A DNA stretch of 64,000 bases, taken from assembly GCA_944390935.1 (NCBI GenBank), contig CALXRU010000001.1:80319-144318 (forward strand), written 5' to 3'. The position numbers and the translations under genes were made by a program. Below are positions 43,068-52,553 of the stretch, piece after piece (the first letter of the stretch is position 1; every line of letters begins with the position of its first letter). Source of the stretch: Acidaminococcaceae bacterium. GTDB lineage: Bacteria > Bacillota > Negativicutes > Acidaminococcales > Acidaminococcaceae. The notes beneath the pieces are model-generated. The model did no database searches and was not told the origin of the DNA. It worked only from the letters and a program-made list of their open reading frames with translations.

Positions 43068-43715
43068 CTAAATAAATCCGTTTTCAAAAAGTTTGGCTTT
43101 GCTCAAGCCCTGTTTATTGTCAGGAGCTTTAAAATTCAGTAAATGCTCCACGTATTTGCCAATAATGTCAGTTTCAAGGTTTACCTCGTCGCCCGGCTTT
43201 TTAAAGCCCAGCGTTGTTTCTGCCGCCGTATGCGGGATAAGCGAAACACTGAAACCCGTTGCCGTTACTTCCGTCACCGTCAGGCTGATGCCGTCAATGG
43301 CGATGCTGCCTTTTTTGATGATGTATTTTAACAGCTTCGGCGGCGTTTTTATCGTGACGACTTCGGCAATGCCTTCCGCTTTTTTGGAAGCGATAACGCC
43401 CACGCCTTCCACATGCCCGCTGACGATGTGCCCGTCCAGCCCGTCACACAGGCGCAGAGTGCGTTCAAGATTAACCTTATCGCCGCTTTTTAAATGGCGC
43501 AGGTTCGTCAGCTTGACCGTTTCCGGCATTACGTCCGCGGTAAAATCGCTGCCGCTGATTTTTACCACCGTCAGGCACGCGCCATTAACGGCAACGCTGT
43601 CGCCGATTTTTAAATTGTTCAGCACTTTATTGGCTTTAACGGTAATGTTATAGCTCTGGTTCAGCGGTTTTAAGGCAACAACCGTGCCCAGTTCCGCCAC
43701 AAGCCCTGTAAACAT
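43068..43715 (-). CDS. ribE: Riboflavin synthase alpha chain
   Basis: 215 aa with two lumazine-binding barrels in tandem (MFTGLVAELG..., VNGACLTVV; then HIVSGHVEGVG, IDGISLTVTEV). It dismutates two lumazines to riboflavin. ATG 43715 is preferred to GTG 43724 because GGAG is ten bases upstream and MFTGLV is the standard N-terminus. It overlaps the ribD stop region. Confidence 0.95.
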   Translation of the reverse strand: MFTGLVAELGTVVALKPLNQSYNITVKANKVLNNLKIGDSVAVNGACLTVVKISGSDFTADVMPETVKLTNLRHLKSGDKVNLERTLRLCDGLDGHIVSGHVEGVGVIASKKAEGIAEVVTIKTPPKLLKYIIKKGSIAIDGISLTVTEVTATGFSVSLIPHTAAETTLGFKKPGDEVNLETDIIGKYVEHLLNFKAPDNKQGLSKAKLFENGFI

Positions 43716-43716
43716 A

Positions 43717-44811
43717 TCAGTCACGCTCCGTTCTGCCGGTAATTAAAAAATCCGTACCCAGCTGTTCGTATTCAACATCTCGCAGCTTTAATGCTTTGCC
43801 CATGTCGCTGCTGCCAATGCCGCCCACCGGGCCGATTGCATCTTTGCCGCCGATAATTTTCGGCGCGATAAAAGCATAAACCCTTTCAGCCAGACCGGCG
43901 TCAATAAACGCTCCGTGTACTTCGCTGCCGCCTTCAACCAGAACGCTGGTAATCTCCATAGCAGCCAGTTTTTCCAGCAGCACCTGTAAATCCAGATGAC
44001 CGTTCCTCTGCGGCAATTTTAAAACTTCAACATTTGTAAGTTTTTGCAGCTCATCAAGTTTATCCTGCGGCGCGGCTTCGCTTACAGCGACAATCGTTTT
44101 CGCTTCGCTGTTTAATATTTTGGCGTTCAGCGGTATAACGGCATTGCTGTCCAGCACAATGCGGATGGGATTTTTGCCTACCACCATGCGCGTCGTCAGT
44201 TCGCAGTCGTCTTGCAGCACGGTGTTTTTACCAACCAGAACAGCGTCGTGCGTTTTGCGCAGGTAATGCGCGTAAGTACGTGCTTCCGCGCCGGTAATCC
44301 ATTTGGAATCACCGCCAGCAGCGGCAAGCCTGCCGTCCAGCGTCATGGCGTATTTAAGCGATACAAACGGCCGCTTATGCGTAATCCAGAAGAAAAACTT
44401 TTCGTTTAGCTTTTTCGCTTCGTCTTCGCAAACATGTTCAGTCACTTCTATTCCAGCTTCGCGCAGGCGGTTCAAGCCGCGCCCCGCCACCAGCGGATTA
44501 GGGTCTGTTACAGCGCTGACCACACGTTTAACGCCTGCTTTAATCAGCGCTTCGCAGCACGGGCCGGTTCTGCCGTAATGGGAACACGGCTCCAGCGTAA
44601 CGTAAACCGTCGCGCCTTTTGCCTTATCGCCTGCCGCTGCCAAAGCGTTAATCTCCGCGTGCGGCTGGCCTGCTTTGTGGTGGTAGCCTTCGCCGACGAT
44701 GTTACCGTTACCGTCAACTATCACCGCACCGACCATCGGGTTCGGGCTGGTGTCGCCCTCTGCCATCTGCGCCAACTCCAGCGCGCGCCGCATAAATTTT
44801 ATATCGTCCAT
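43717..44811 (-). CDS. ribD: Bifunctional riboflavin deaminase-reductase
   Basis: 364 aa, first gene of the rib operon. The N-terminal deaminase has zinc ligands in HAEINAL and PCSHYGRTGPC. The C-terminal reductase starts at ~residue 145 (VSLKYAMTLDGRLA) with VLVEGGSEVHG. It carries out the two steps after RibA. The ATG is preceded by GAAGG. Its leader carries an FMN riboswitch and terminator. Confidence 0.95.
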   Translation of the reverse strand: MDDIKFMRRALELAQMAEGDTSPNPMVGAVIVDGNGNIVGEGYHHKAGQPHAEINALAAAGDKAKGATVYVTLEPCSHYGRTGPCCEALIKAGVKRVVSAVTDPNPLVAGRGLNRLREAGIEVTEHVCEDEAKKLNEKFFFWITHKRPFVSLKYAMTLDGRLAAAGGDSKWITGAEARTYAHYLRKTHDAVLVGKNTVLQDDCELTTRMVVGKNPIRIVLDSNAVIPLNAKILNSEAKTIVAVSEAAPQDKLDELQKLTNVEVLKLPQRNGHLDLQVLLEKLAAMEITSVLVEGGSEVHGAFIDAGLAERVYAFIAPKIIGGKDAIGPVGGIGSSDMGKALKLRDVEYEQLGTDFLITGRTERD

Positions 44812-44827
44812 TTACACACCTTCTTTA

Positions 44828-44865
44828 AAACAAAAACAGCCAAAACCTCCGGGGTTTCAGCTGTT
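44828..44865 (-). terminator. Expression-platform terminator of the FMN riboswitch
   Basis: Minus strand: AACAGCTGAAACC pairs with GGTTTTGGCTGTT, followed by T5GTTTT. It lies between the aptamer and ribD, as expected for transcription attenuation when FMN is bound. Confidence 0.85.
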
Positions 44866-44880
44866 AAAAACATAGTTCTG

Positions 44881-44984
44881 CCTTTTCTCATCCAGACTCT
44901 ACTGTCGGTACCGGAATTGCACCGGTTCGTGCTTGCGCTCGCGGACTGTCACCGCCGGTCGGGAATTTCACCCTACCCCAAAGG
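44881..44984 (-). promoter_or_regulatory. FMN riboswitch (RFN element)
   Basis: The minus strand shows the RFN landmarks in order: AGGGTGAAATTCCCGACCGG, CGGTGACAGTCCGCGAGC, GGTGCAATTCCGGTACCGA, and CAGTAGAGTCTGGATGAGA. The outer P1 stem is CCTTT/AAAAGG. It senses FMN and lowers expression of the ribD-ribE-ribBA-ribH-hslO transcript. Confidence 0.95.
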
Positions 44985-45006
44985 CTGATATTAAATTACT
45001 ACCATA

Positions 45007-45035
45007 AGTATCTACCATTGGCAAAGATTTGTCAA
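45007..45035 (-). promoter_or_regulatory. Promoter of the riboflavin operon
   Basis: Minus strand: TTGACA (45035-45030), 17-base spacer, GATACT (45012-45007), about 22 bases before the riboswitch P1 stem. Confidence 0.65.
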
Positions 45036-45065
45036 GAACCTTAAAAGCAAAATATCTGTGACGCG

Positions 45066-45629
45066 TTAAATAAACTGCGGGTTTTGCAGCAGCATCATGC
45101 ACAACGCGCTTAAAGTTTTGGCGTCAAAAATTTCTTCGTTTTGCAGCATAGCGCGCACCTCTGCCGGTTTCAGCGCCGCGATGTCGATAAACTCATCTTC
45201 ATCGGTATGCTGGTTAAATTTTTCCAGTCCGGTTGCTGCATAAAGATGGATTACTTCATCGGTAAAGCCCGGCGTGGTAACAATGCTGGTCAGCTTCTGC
45301 CAGTTCTTGGCGGTGTAGCCGGTTTCCTCCGACAGTTCGCGTTTAGCGCAGTCCAGCGGGTCTTCGTCCGGTTTGTCCAGCTTGCCTGCGGGCAGCTCAT
45401 ACAGCACACTGCCGACCGCATAACGGTACTGCTTAACAAAAATGATACTGCCGTCCTCCAGCACCGGCACAACGCACACTGCACCCGGATGGGCAATTAT
45501 TTCGCGCGTCGTTTCCCTGCCGTTGGGCAGCGTTACGGTATCAACCATTACCTTTAAAAGCCTGCCGTCAAAGCCCTGCTTGCGGCTGACAAATTTTTCA
45601 TCAAGGTTCTCCTGATGTATTTTTTTCAT
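45066..45629 (-). CDS. Nudix hydrolase, ADP-ribose pyrophosphatase-like
   Basis: 187 aa. The Nudix box runs from AGKLDKPDEDP to KRELSEETGY; one extra residue between the Gly and Glu is the only departure from the classic pattern. The N-terminal ~50 residues form the beta domain typical of ADP-ribose pyrophosphatases, which cleave ADP-ribose to AMP and ribose 5-phosphate. ATG 45629 has AGGGTGAT upstream; a longer frame to 45683 overlaps recN and is rejected. It is the last gene of the argR-recN run. Confidence 0.88.
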   Translation of the reverse strand: MKKIHQENLDEKFVSRKQGFDGRLLKVMVDTVTLPNGRETTREIIAHPGAVCVVPVLEDGSIIFVKQYRYAVGSVLYELPAGKLDKPDEDPLDCAKRELSEETGYTAKNWQKLTSIVTTPGFTDEVIHLYAATGLEKFNQHTDEDEFIDIAALKPAEVRAMLQNEEIFDAKTLSALCMMLLQNPQFI

Positions 45630-45633
45630 AATA

Positions 45634-47316
45634 TCACCCTGCGTTTTTAAATTTTGCGGCGTTTTCCAAAAGTTCTTCCGCATTTTGGCGTGCAGCGTCG
45701 CTGGTGTTTTCGCCTGCCGTCATACGCATCAGCTCATCAACGCGTCCGGCTTCATCCAGAACATTCAGTTCCGTCTGGGTGCGCCCGCCCGCGCTGACCT
45801 TGTTAATCTTAATGTGACGGTCTGCAAAGCTGGCAATCTGCGGCAAATGCGTAATGCAGATAACCTGCCCGTTGCGCGAGATAACGGCAATTTTTTCAGC
45901 CATTTTCTGCGCCGTAACGCCGCCGATGCCGGTATCAATCTCGTCAAAAATCATCGTCGGTACGCCAAGCTCGTTAAACAACACTGTTTTAACCGCCAGC
46001 GCAATACGCGACAGCTCGCCGCCTGATGCAACCTTGCTTAATTCCATCAAAGGCTCACCCGCATTGGCGGAGAGCAAAAACGTCATTTCATCACAGCCGT
46101 TTTTGCCAAAATCGTCCTTCTGCGTAAAGCTGATTTCAATTCTGCCCTGCGGCATTGCCAAATCGGCAATATGCGCCGTTATTTCTTTGGTTAAAAGCTG
46201 CGTGTTGTGTTTGCGCAATTCCGTAAGCTGTGCGGCAAGTTTCGTCAGCGTTTCCGTTTGCTGCGCCAGCTCTTTGGTTTTCTGCGCAATGCTGCGGTCA
46301 ATTTCTTTTAACTCGTCCGCTTCCTGCTGCACTTTTTGCAGGTAAGCGTTGATAGCGTCATAATCAGCGCCGTATTTTTTCTGCAATCTATACCATAAAT
46401 CCAAACGCTGTTCCACATAAGCTGCGCGTTCAGCGTCAAATTCGTTGTTTTCCAGATAATCCAGCAAATTTTTATGACATTCCTCCAGCGTCAGCCAGCA
46501 GCTTTCCAAAAGCTCGGCATTGGCATTAAGGCTGCCGTCGTAACGCGCGGCGCTTTCAATTTTGCTTCTGGCTTCCGCCAAAGCGTCCAGCGCGCTGTAT
46601 TTACCGTCAATAAGCTCGTTGGCGGCGCTTACGGATTGCATAATTTTGCCGTTGTTTTGCAGGCGTTTCCATTCGTCCTGCAATTCGTCCAGCTCGCCTG
46701 CCTGCAAATTGGCATTGGTAATTTCTTCAATCTCCCATTCCAGGCGGTCCAAAATTCTTTCGCGGTCCTGCCCGATGTTCTGCAAGCCTTCCAGTTCGTT
46801 TTTTATATGATTGTATTCCGCAAAAGCGCTGCGGTAATTTTCAAGCACCGGCGCAATTTCCGTATGGCCGTATAAATCAGTAAGCTGCTGCGGGAAATCC
46901 GCTTTTAAAAGCGCCTGGTTTTCGTGCTGCCCGTGTACGTCCACCAGCACAGCGGCAAAGGTGCGCAATACGGCAACTGGCACCTGCACACCGTTAACGG
47001 TTGCCGTACTTTTACCGGCGGCAGTAATGCGGCGGCGCAAGAACAAACCGTCTTCATAATCAATGCCCTGCTCCTCCAAAAGTTTTCGGGCAGCGGGGCA
47101 ATCGTCAATATCAAACACAGCCTGCACGGTTAAAGCGTCCGTGCCGCTGCGCACATAATCTGCCGAAGCACGCGCCCCCAGCGCAATGCTGAAAGCGTCG
47201 ATAAGTATGGATTTACCTGCACCGGTTTCGCCAGTAAACACGTTGAACCCGCCGGTAAATTCCACTTTGGCATCTTCAATTAAAGCAAAATTATGGACAT
47301 GTAAAGCCTGAAGCAT
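45634..47316 (-). CDS. recN: DNA repair protein RecN
   Basis: SMC-like ATPase for double-strand-break repair, 560 aa. Walker A is GETGAGKSILIDA near residue 30, followed by a coiled-coil middle (~150-370). The C-terminal signature SGGELSRIALAVK is followed by Walker B MIFDEIDTGIGG. AGAGG lies eight bases before the ATG. It is twelve bases after argR, the usual order in Firmicutes. I saw no LexA-type palindrome directly in front of it. Confidence 0.95.
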   Translation of the reverse strand: MLQALHVHNFALIEDAKVEFTGGFNVFTGETGAGKSILIDAFSIALGARASADYVRSGTDALTVQAVFDIDDCPAARKLLEEQGIDYEDGLFLRRRITAAGKSTATVNGVQVPVAVLRTFAAVLVDVHGQHENQALLKADFPQQLTDLYGHTEIAPVLENYRSAFAEYNHIKNELEGLQNIGQDRERILDRLEWEIEEITNANLQAGELDELQDEWKRLQNNGKIMQSVSAANELIDGKYSALDALAEARSKIESAARYDGSLNANAELLESCWLTLEECHKNLLDYLENNEFDAERAAYVEQRLDLWYRLQKKYGADYDAINAYLQKVQQEADELKEIDRSIAQKTKELAQQTETLTKLAAQLTELRKHNTQLLTKEITAHIADLAMPQGRIEISFTQKDDFGKNGCDEMTFLLSANAGEPLMELSKVASGGELSRIALAVKTVLFNELGVPTMIFDEIDTGIGGVTAQKMAEKIAVISRNGQVICITHLPQIASFADRHIKINKVSAGGRTQTELNVLDEAGRVDELMRMTAGENTSDAARQNAEELLENAAKFKNAG

Positions 47317-47328
47317 TCTGCAAACCTC

Positions 47329-47802
47329 TTATTTTTTGGCAAATCTGCCGATAAATACTTCCGCACTTTCCGGCTTGTCAAGCGCAACAAAAATCGTATC
47401 GTCACCGGCAACGGTGCCCAGCACCTCCGGCCATTTCATGTAATCCAGCGCCAGCGCAACGGAAGACGCCGCACCCGGAAGGCTGTGGATGACCACAAGG
47501 TTGCCGCCCGCGCGCAGGTTCAGCACGGAATCCTGCAAAACACGTTCCAGCCTGCCGGAATTCATCATTGCGTTCTGGTCCTTCGGAAAGGCATAGTAAT
47601 AGCGCCCGGCTGCGTCCGGCACCTTAATCAGCATCAGCTCTTTGATATCGCGCGAAACGGTAGCCTGGGTAACTTCAATGCCGCTGGCACGCAGGGCGGC
47701 GGCAAGCTCGTCCTGCGTTTCGATTTTGTGCGATTCGATAATGCTTTTAATTTTAGCGTGGCGGTTGGTTTTTAATTGCTTTACAGATACTTCTTCGTTC
47801 AT
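47329..47802 (-). CDS. argR: Arginine repressor ArgR/AhrC
   Basis: 157-aa hexameric regulator of arginine metabolism. An N-terminal winged helix (RHAKIKSIIESHKIETQDEL, VTQATVSRDIKEL) precedes the C-terminal arginine-binding domain with GTVAGDDTIFVA. Its ATG overlaps the nadK stop as ATGA. No arginine biosynthesis gene is in the window, so its targets lie elsewhere. Confidence 0.94.
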   Translation of the reverse strand: MNEEVSVKQLKTNRHAKIKSIIESHKIETQDELAAALRASGIEVTQATVSRDIKELMLIKVPDAAGRYYYAFPKDQNAMMNSGRLERVLQDSVLNLRAGGNLVVIHSLPGAASSVALALDYMKWPEVLGTVAGDDTIFVALDKPESAEVFIGRFAKK

Positions 47803-48671
47803 TTTGCTTCCTCATTTCCGCAGGTGCGCATAAGTTTTTGCTGCCAGGTTTCGTAATAGCTCCTGCCGTTTAAACGGATTAACCTGACAGGCTCGGGGTT
47901 CTTGTCGATGCGTATAATATCATTTTCGGCCACTGCCGATGCGATTTCACCGTCTGCCGAAAGCAGCAGCTCCTCGTACGGCGGAACAGCCGTTATTTCT
48001 ATCAGATTGTTGCCCGGTATAATCAGCGGACGCGTGTATAATGCGTGCGCGCAGATTGGCGTAATAATTGAAACGTCAAGGCTGGGGTGCACCATCGGCC
48101 CGCCAGCCGAAAGCGAATATGCCGTTGAACCGGTTGCCGTCGCCACAATCAAACCGTCGGCGGCGTAGATGCCGGAGTGCTTGCCGTTGATTTTCAGTTC
48201 CAGATGCGCCAGCTTGCTGAAATGCCCTTTGGCGACAACCATATCATTCAGCGCATGCGCCTGCACGGCAATCTGCCCATCGCGGATAACGATTGCACGC
48301 AGCTGGCTGCGTTCTTCGATTTCAAAATCACGTTGAACTAATTTTTGCAGCGCCTTTTCAAAATCGCTCATTTCGGTTTCCGCCAAAAAGCCCAGCTTGC
48401 CGAAGTTAACGCCGAAAACAGGTATTTTTAACGGCGAAAGGTAACGCGACATCTGTAAAAACGTGCCGTCGCCGCCTAGCGAAATACCGGCATCCATCTG
48501 CGCCAGCGTTGCCGCGTCAGCGATATTGTAACTTTGAGTTTTATCCTGTTCCAAATTTTGCGGCAATAGCGTTTTAAAGCCGTGCTTTTGCAGCAAAGCC
48601 AGAATATCCGGCAGGCATGCGCGCACTCTGTCCTTTTGCATATTGGGGAACAGCCCCACGGTATATGGCAT
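47799..48671 (-). CDS. nadK: NAD kinase
   Basis: 290 aa; phosphorylates NAD to NADP. The GGDGTFLQ motif with catalytic Asp near residue 68, GKLGFLAE, TGSTAYSLSAGGP, and a C-terminal beta domain are present. It overlaps argR and follows tlyA. With nadE and cinA, it makes three NAD-metabolism genes in the window. Confidence 0.94.
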   Translation of the reverse strand: MPYTVGLFPNMQKDRVRACLPDILALLQKHGFKTLLPQNLEQDKTQSYNIADAATLAQMDAGISLGGDGTFLQMSRYLSPLKIPVFGVNFGKLGFLAETEMSDFEKALQKLVQRDFEIEERSQLRAIVIRDGQIAVQAHALNDMVVAKGHFSKLAHLELKINGKHSGIYAADGLIVATATGSTAYSLSAGGPMVHPSLDVSIITPICAHALYTRPLIIPGNNLIEITAVPPYEELLLSADGEIASAVAENDIIRIDKNPEPVRLIRLNGRSYYETWQQKLMRTCGNEEAK

Positions 48672-48683
48672 TATTACACCCTC

Positions 48684-49496
48684 TTATTTCGCTCCGGTAT
48701 CCAGCGTCAAATGCGAATTTTTTACAATTTCTTCCGGGTTGATTTCCACGTCTTTTACATCTGCGGCATTTTTCAAATACAGCAGGTATTCAATGTTGCC
48801 CTCCGGTCCTTTAACCGGCGAATAATCCAACCCGGCGATTTTAAAGTCCAATTCTTTGGCAACGGCAATTACGTTGTTGATAACATTTAAATGCACGGCA
48901 GGGTCGCGCACAACGCCTTTTTTGCCGACGTTTTCCTTGCCCGCTTCAAACTGCGGTTTAATCAGCGCAATTACAATGCCGTCATCCGCCAAAATTTTCT
49001 TTACGGCGGGCAGCACCTTATCCAATGAGATAAACGCCACGTCGATAGTCGCAACGTCCACTTTTTCCGGCAGGCTGTCCGCTTCCAGATAGCGCACGTT
49101 GGTGCGTTCCATGTTCACCACGCGCTCGTCGCTGCGCAGCTTCCAGGCCAGCTGTCCGTAACCGACGTCGATAGCGTACACGCGCGCCGCACCGTTCTGC
49201 AATGCGCAGTCCGTAAAACCGCCGGTAGAAGCGCCGATATCGCTCACTACCTTGCCGGTCAAATCAAGACCAAAGCAGGCCACAGCCTTTTCCAGCTTCA
49301 GGCCGCCGCGGCTTACATATTTTAAATCGCCGCCCAAAATGCGAATTGCTGCGTCCGGCGCAACCTGCGTGCCGGTTTTATCAATTTTCTGCTCGTTGAC
49401 AAGCACCTGCCCCGCCATAATCGCCGCCTGCGCGCGCGAACGGGATTCAAAAAAGCCTTTTTCAACAAGCAATGTATCTAATCGTTCTTTCTTCAC
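48684..49496 (-). CDS. tlyA: TlyA-family rRNA 2'-O-methyltransferase
   Basis: 270 aa: an S4 RNA-binding domain (ERLDTLLVEKGFFESRSRAQAAIMAGQVLVN, starting at residue 4) and an FtsJ-like methyltransferase (GLKLEKA, DIGASTGGFTDCALQ as the AdoMet loop). In mycobacteria the homologue methylates 16S and 23S rRNA and affects capreomycin sensitivity. The earlier hemolysin name is historical. It begins one base before the dxs stop. Confidence 0.9.
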   Translation of the reverse strand: MKKERLDTLLVEKGFFESRSRAQAAIMAGQVLVNEQKIDKTGTQVAPDAAIRILGGDLKYVSRGGLKLEKAVACFGLDLTGKVVSDIGASTGGFTDCALQNGAARVYAIDVGYGQLAWKLRSDERVVNMERTNVRYLEADSLPEKVDVATIDVAFISLDKVLPAVKKILADDGIVIALIKPQFEAGKENVGKKGVVRDPAVHLNVINNVIAVAKELDFKIAGLDYSPVKGPEGNIEYLLYLKNAADVKDVEINPEEIVKNSHLTLDTGAK

Positions 49497-49497
49497 G

Positions 49498-51384
49498 TTA
49501 TTCTCCGTCTTTTAAAAATTCGGCAATGCGTTTGACTATACTGTCATGGTCTAAACCAATGTCGCGCAGCAAAAGTTTTTTATCGCCGTGCGGAATGTAT
49601 TTGTCCGGTATGCCGAGGTTCAGCACTTTAACCTTGCCAACGAGCCCGTTGTCGTTCAATTCTTCCAGTACGGCGCTGCCTGCACCGCCTTCAACCGTGC
49701 CTTCTTCCAGCGTTACAATATTTTTGCACTGCAATGCCGTTTTTACCAACAGCTCTGTATCAAGCGGCTTAACAAAACGCATGTTAACCACGCCCGCGCT
49801 GATGCCCTGTTCTGCCAATGCTTCAGCAGCCTTAACGGCTTCGTCAACCATGCTGCCAATCGCCCAGAGGCACACGTCGCTGCCGGTTTTAATTTCCTCC
49901 GCCTTGCCGATTGGCAAAGTGTGCAGCGGTTCGGTAATTTCAACGCCAAGCCCGCTTCCGCGCGGATAACGCAGGGCAATAGGCCCGTTAAAATTAACCG
50001 CCGTTGCCAGCATGTGGCGCAGTTCGTTTTCATCTTTAGGCGCCATTATAGTCATCTGCGGCATTAAGCGCAGATAGGAATAATCAAAAACGCCGTGGTG
50101 CGTATAGCCGTCGTCGCCGACAAGCCCCGCACGATCCAGCCCCAGCACAACGGGCAGGTTCTGCATGCAGATATCGTGCAGAACGGAATCAAATGCCCTT
50201 TGCATAAAGGTAGAATACACAGCCACAACCGGATGCAGCCCTGCCGCTGCCATGCCTGCCGCTGCCGTAACGGCGTGCTGCTCGGCAATGCCAACGTCAA
50301 AAAATCTGTCCGGGTAAGCATCGGCAAAATAGTTTAAGCCTGTGCCGTCCGGCATCGCCGCCGTAATGGCGACAATTTTTTTATCGTCTTTGGCAATATC
50401 AACCAGCGTTTTGCCAAACACTTCGGTGTAAGTTACCGGTGCGCCGGGTTTGGTAATTTTTTTGCCGGTTGCAATATCAAACGGCCCGGTGCCGTGGAAT
50501 TTGTTCGGGCTTTTTTCCGCCGGTTCGTAACCTTTGCCTTTTTTGGTAATTACATGTATGATAACAGGCCCCGGAGTTGCTTTGGCAACTTCCAGCACTT
50601 CGACCAGATGTTCAAGGTCGTGACCGTCCACCGGCCCGTAATATTTAAAACCTAAATGCTCAAACACCGAACCCGGCACCAGCAGGTATTTAACGCTGCC
50701 TTTTACACGGCGCACAATGTTGATGATGTTTTCGCCGTAGTTTTTATGTTTCAGCCAGCCTTCCAGATCCTTTTTAATACGCGTATAGGTTTTGGCTGTG
50801 CGCAGCTGGTACAGGTAATCGCTCATCGCGCCGACGTTTTTAGCGATAGACATTTCGTTATCGTTCAAAATGATAATCAGCTTTTTCTGCAAATCACCGG
50901 CGTTGTTCAACGCTTCGTATGCCATGCCGCCGGTCATACTGCCGTCGCCGATAACGGCGATAACCTCGTTGTCCTCGCCCTTTAAATCGCGCGCTATTGC
51001 CATGCCCAGCGCCGCCGATATCGACGTGCTGGAATGGCCAGTGCCAAAAGCATCGTACTCGCTTTCCTGAATTTTTGGAAAGCCGGAAAGGCCGTTGTAC
51101 TGACGCAGCGTTTTAAAGGCTTCGCGCCGCCCGGTGATTATTTTATGGATATAGGACTGGTGCCCTACGTCCCAGATAATTTTATCCTTCGGGCAGTTAA
51201 AAACCTTGTGCAAAGCCAGCGTCAGCTCCACCACGCCAAGGTTAGGCGCAAGATGCCCGCCGTTTTTGGAGATAACCTCAATCATGTAATCGCGTATCTC
51301 CTGCGCCAGTTCTTTTAATGCGTCATAATTTAAATTTTTTATATCTTTAGGTGAATCAATTTTATTTAATAATCCGGTTGTCAT
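49498..51384 (-). CDS. dxs: 1-deoxy-D-xylulose-5-phosphate synthase
   Basis: 628-aa thiamine-diphosphate enzyme starting the MEP isoprenoid pathway from pyruvate and glyceraldehyde 3-phosphate. Seen are the ThDP-binding GDGSMTGGMAYEALNNAG, DVGHQSYIHKIITGR, the transketolase middle domain with GIAEQHAVTAAAGMA, and a C-terminal domain. It follows ispA, whose product consumes isoprenoid units. Aldehydes from the MTA shunt can feed this pathway in some bacteria, but nothing here links them directly. Confidence 0.95.
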   Translation of the reverse strand: MTTGLLNKIDSPKDIKNLNYDALKELAQEIRDYMIEVISKNGGHLAPNLGVVELTLALHKVFNCPKDKIIWDVGHQSYIHKIITGRREAFKTLRQYNGLSGFPKIQESEYDAFGTGHSSTSISAALGMAIARDLKGEDNEVIAVIGDGSMTGGMAYEALNNAGDLQKKLIIILNDNEMSIAKNVGAMSDYLYQLRTAKTYTRIKKDLEGWLKHKNYGENIINIVRRVKGSVKYLLVPGSVFEHLGFKYYGPVDGHDLEHLVEVLEVAKATPGPVIIHVITKKGKGYEPAEKSPNKFHGTGPFDIATGKKITKPGAPVTYTEVFGKTLVDIAKDDKKIVAITAAMPDGTGLNYFADAYPDRFFDVGIAEQHAVTAAAGMAAAGLHPVVAVYSTFMQRAFDSVLHDICMQNLPVVLGLDRAGLVGDDGYTHHGVFDYSYLRLMPQMTIMAPKDENELRHMLATAVNFNGPIALRYPRGSGLGVEITEPLHTLPIGKAEEIKTGSDVCLWAIGSMVDEAVKAAEALAEQGISAGVVNMRFVKPLDTELLVKTALQCKNIVTLEEGTVEGGAGSAVLEELNDNGLVGKVKVLNLGIPDKYIPHGDKKLLLRDIGLDHDSIVKRIAEFLKDGE

Positions 51385-51429
51385 TAAGGCATCTATCCTT
51401 CCGTTAAGAATAAAACCGGTTAAAATTCG

Positions 51430-52305
51430 TTAAGCTTTGCGTCCGCACATCATTCTGGTTATCTCGCGCAGCGGCTCGGCTTTTTCGCCAAAACTGTTCA
51501 GGCATTCCAGCGCTTCTACCACAGTTTTTTCAGCCAGTGTCTTTGCGCCTTCAAGCGTGTACAGGCTCACATAGGTGGATTTATGCTTTTTCTCGTCGCT
51601 GCCTGCGCTCTTGCCCATTTCGGCAGGGTCGCCTTCAACGTCAAGGATGTCGTCCGTAATCTGGAAGGCCAGCCCCAGCAAATCGGCAAAACGTGTCAGC
51701 GCCAGAAGCTGTTCATCGGTTGCGCCTGCAAGATGCGCGCCGCCGCGTACTGCCGCAATAAACATGGCCCCGGTTTTGCCGGAATGCAATTTACGCAGCT
51801 CCGCCTCGCTGATTTGTTTGCCCTCAGCATCCAAATCAAGAGCCTGCCCGCCAACCATACCAAAGTTACCGGCGCACATTGCCACTTCGCGCACAACTTC
51901 AATCAAAACTTCCGCTGGTACATTTTTCTGTTCCAGCATAACCTCAAAGGCCAGCGTCAAAAGCCCGTCGCCTGCCAGAAGCGCCATTGCTTCGCCAAAA
52001 ACCTTGTGGTTGGTGTACTTGCCGCGGCGGTAATCGTCGTCATCCATGCACGGCAGATCGTCATGTATCAAAGAATAAGTATGAATCATTTCCAGCCCGG
52101 CCGCTACCGGCAAAAAGTTGTAGCCGTTAACGCCAACAGCGTCGGCCGTAGCCATCAACAAAATCGGGCGGATGCGCTTACCGCCTGCAAAAAGGCTGTA
52201 CTCCATAGCTTCATCAACGCGGGAGATGCCTTTTTTCTGCATACGCTTTTCCAAAAAGTTGTTTACCAGCTTCTGTCTGTCGGAATAATATTTTTCAAAA
52301 TCCAT
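51430..52305 (-). CDS. ispA: Polyprenyl (farnesyl/geranylgeranyl) diphosphate synthase
   Basis: 291-aa trans-prenyltransferase. The first Asp-rich motif is in DDLPCMDDDD, the second is DDILDVEGD, and GGKRIRP lies near residue 46. The length and FARM-type DDLPCMDDDDYRRG segment suit a bacterial farnesyl diphosphate synthase. The ATG directly follows the xseB stop. It supplies undecaprenyl and quinone precursors. Confidence 0.92.
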   Translation of the reverse strand: MDFEKYYSDRQKLVNNFLEKRMQKKGISRVDEAMEYSLFAGGKRIRPILLMATADAVGVNGYNFLPVAAGLEMIHTYSLIHDDLPCMDDDDYRRGKYTNHKVFGEAMALLAGDGLLTLAFEVMLEQKNVPAEVLIEVVREVAMCAGNFGMVGGQALDLDAEGKQISEAELRKLHSGKTGAMFIAAVRGGAHLAGATDEQLLALTRFADLLGLAFQITDDILDVEGDPAEMGKSAGSDEKKHKSTYVSLYTLEGAKTLAEKTVVEALECLNSFGEKAEPLREITRMMCGRKA

Positions 52306-52551
52306 CTATTCATCAATCTCCTCAAAAGGTTTTGTGGTATAACCGTTTTCGGTTTCCATAATCTGCTCGACCGTCTGGCGCGCTGTATCAAGCCTGCTTG
52401 CGCAGATTTTACTCAGCTCCACGCCGTCCTTAAAAACCTCCAGCGATTCTTCCAGCGGCAGGCTGCCGTCCTCCAGCAGCTTTACCTTTTCTTCCAGCAT
52501 CGCCAGAGCTTCGTCAAATTTTAAGTTTTTCAGCGATTTTTTAACTGCCAT
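52306..52551 (-). CDS. xseB: Exodeoxyribonuclease VII small subunit
   Basis: 81-aa helical hairpin protein with FDEALAMLEEKVKLLEDGSLPLEESL, the XseB hallmark, and a following helix with GVELSKICASRL. It caps the coiled coil of XseA. It is two bases from xseA and adjoins ispA. Confidence 0.93.
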   Translation of the reverse strand: MAVKKSLKNLKFDEALAMLEEKVKLLEDGSLPLEESLEVFKDGVELSKICASRLDTARQTVEQIMETENGYTTKPFEEIDE

Positions 52552-52553
52552 TT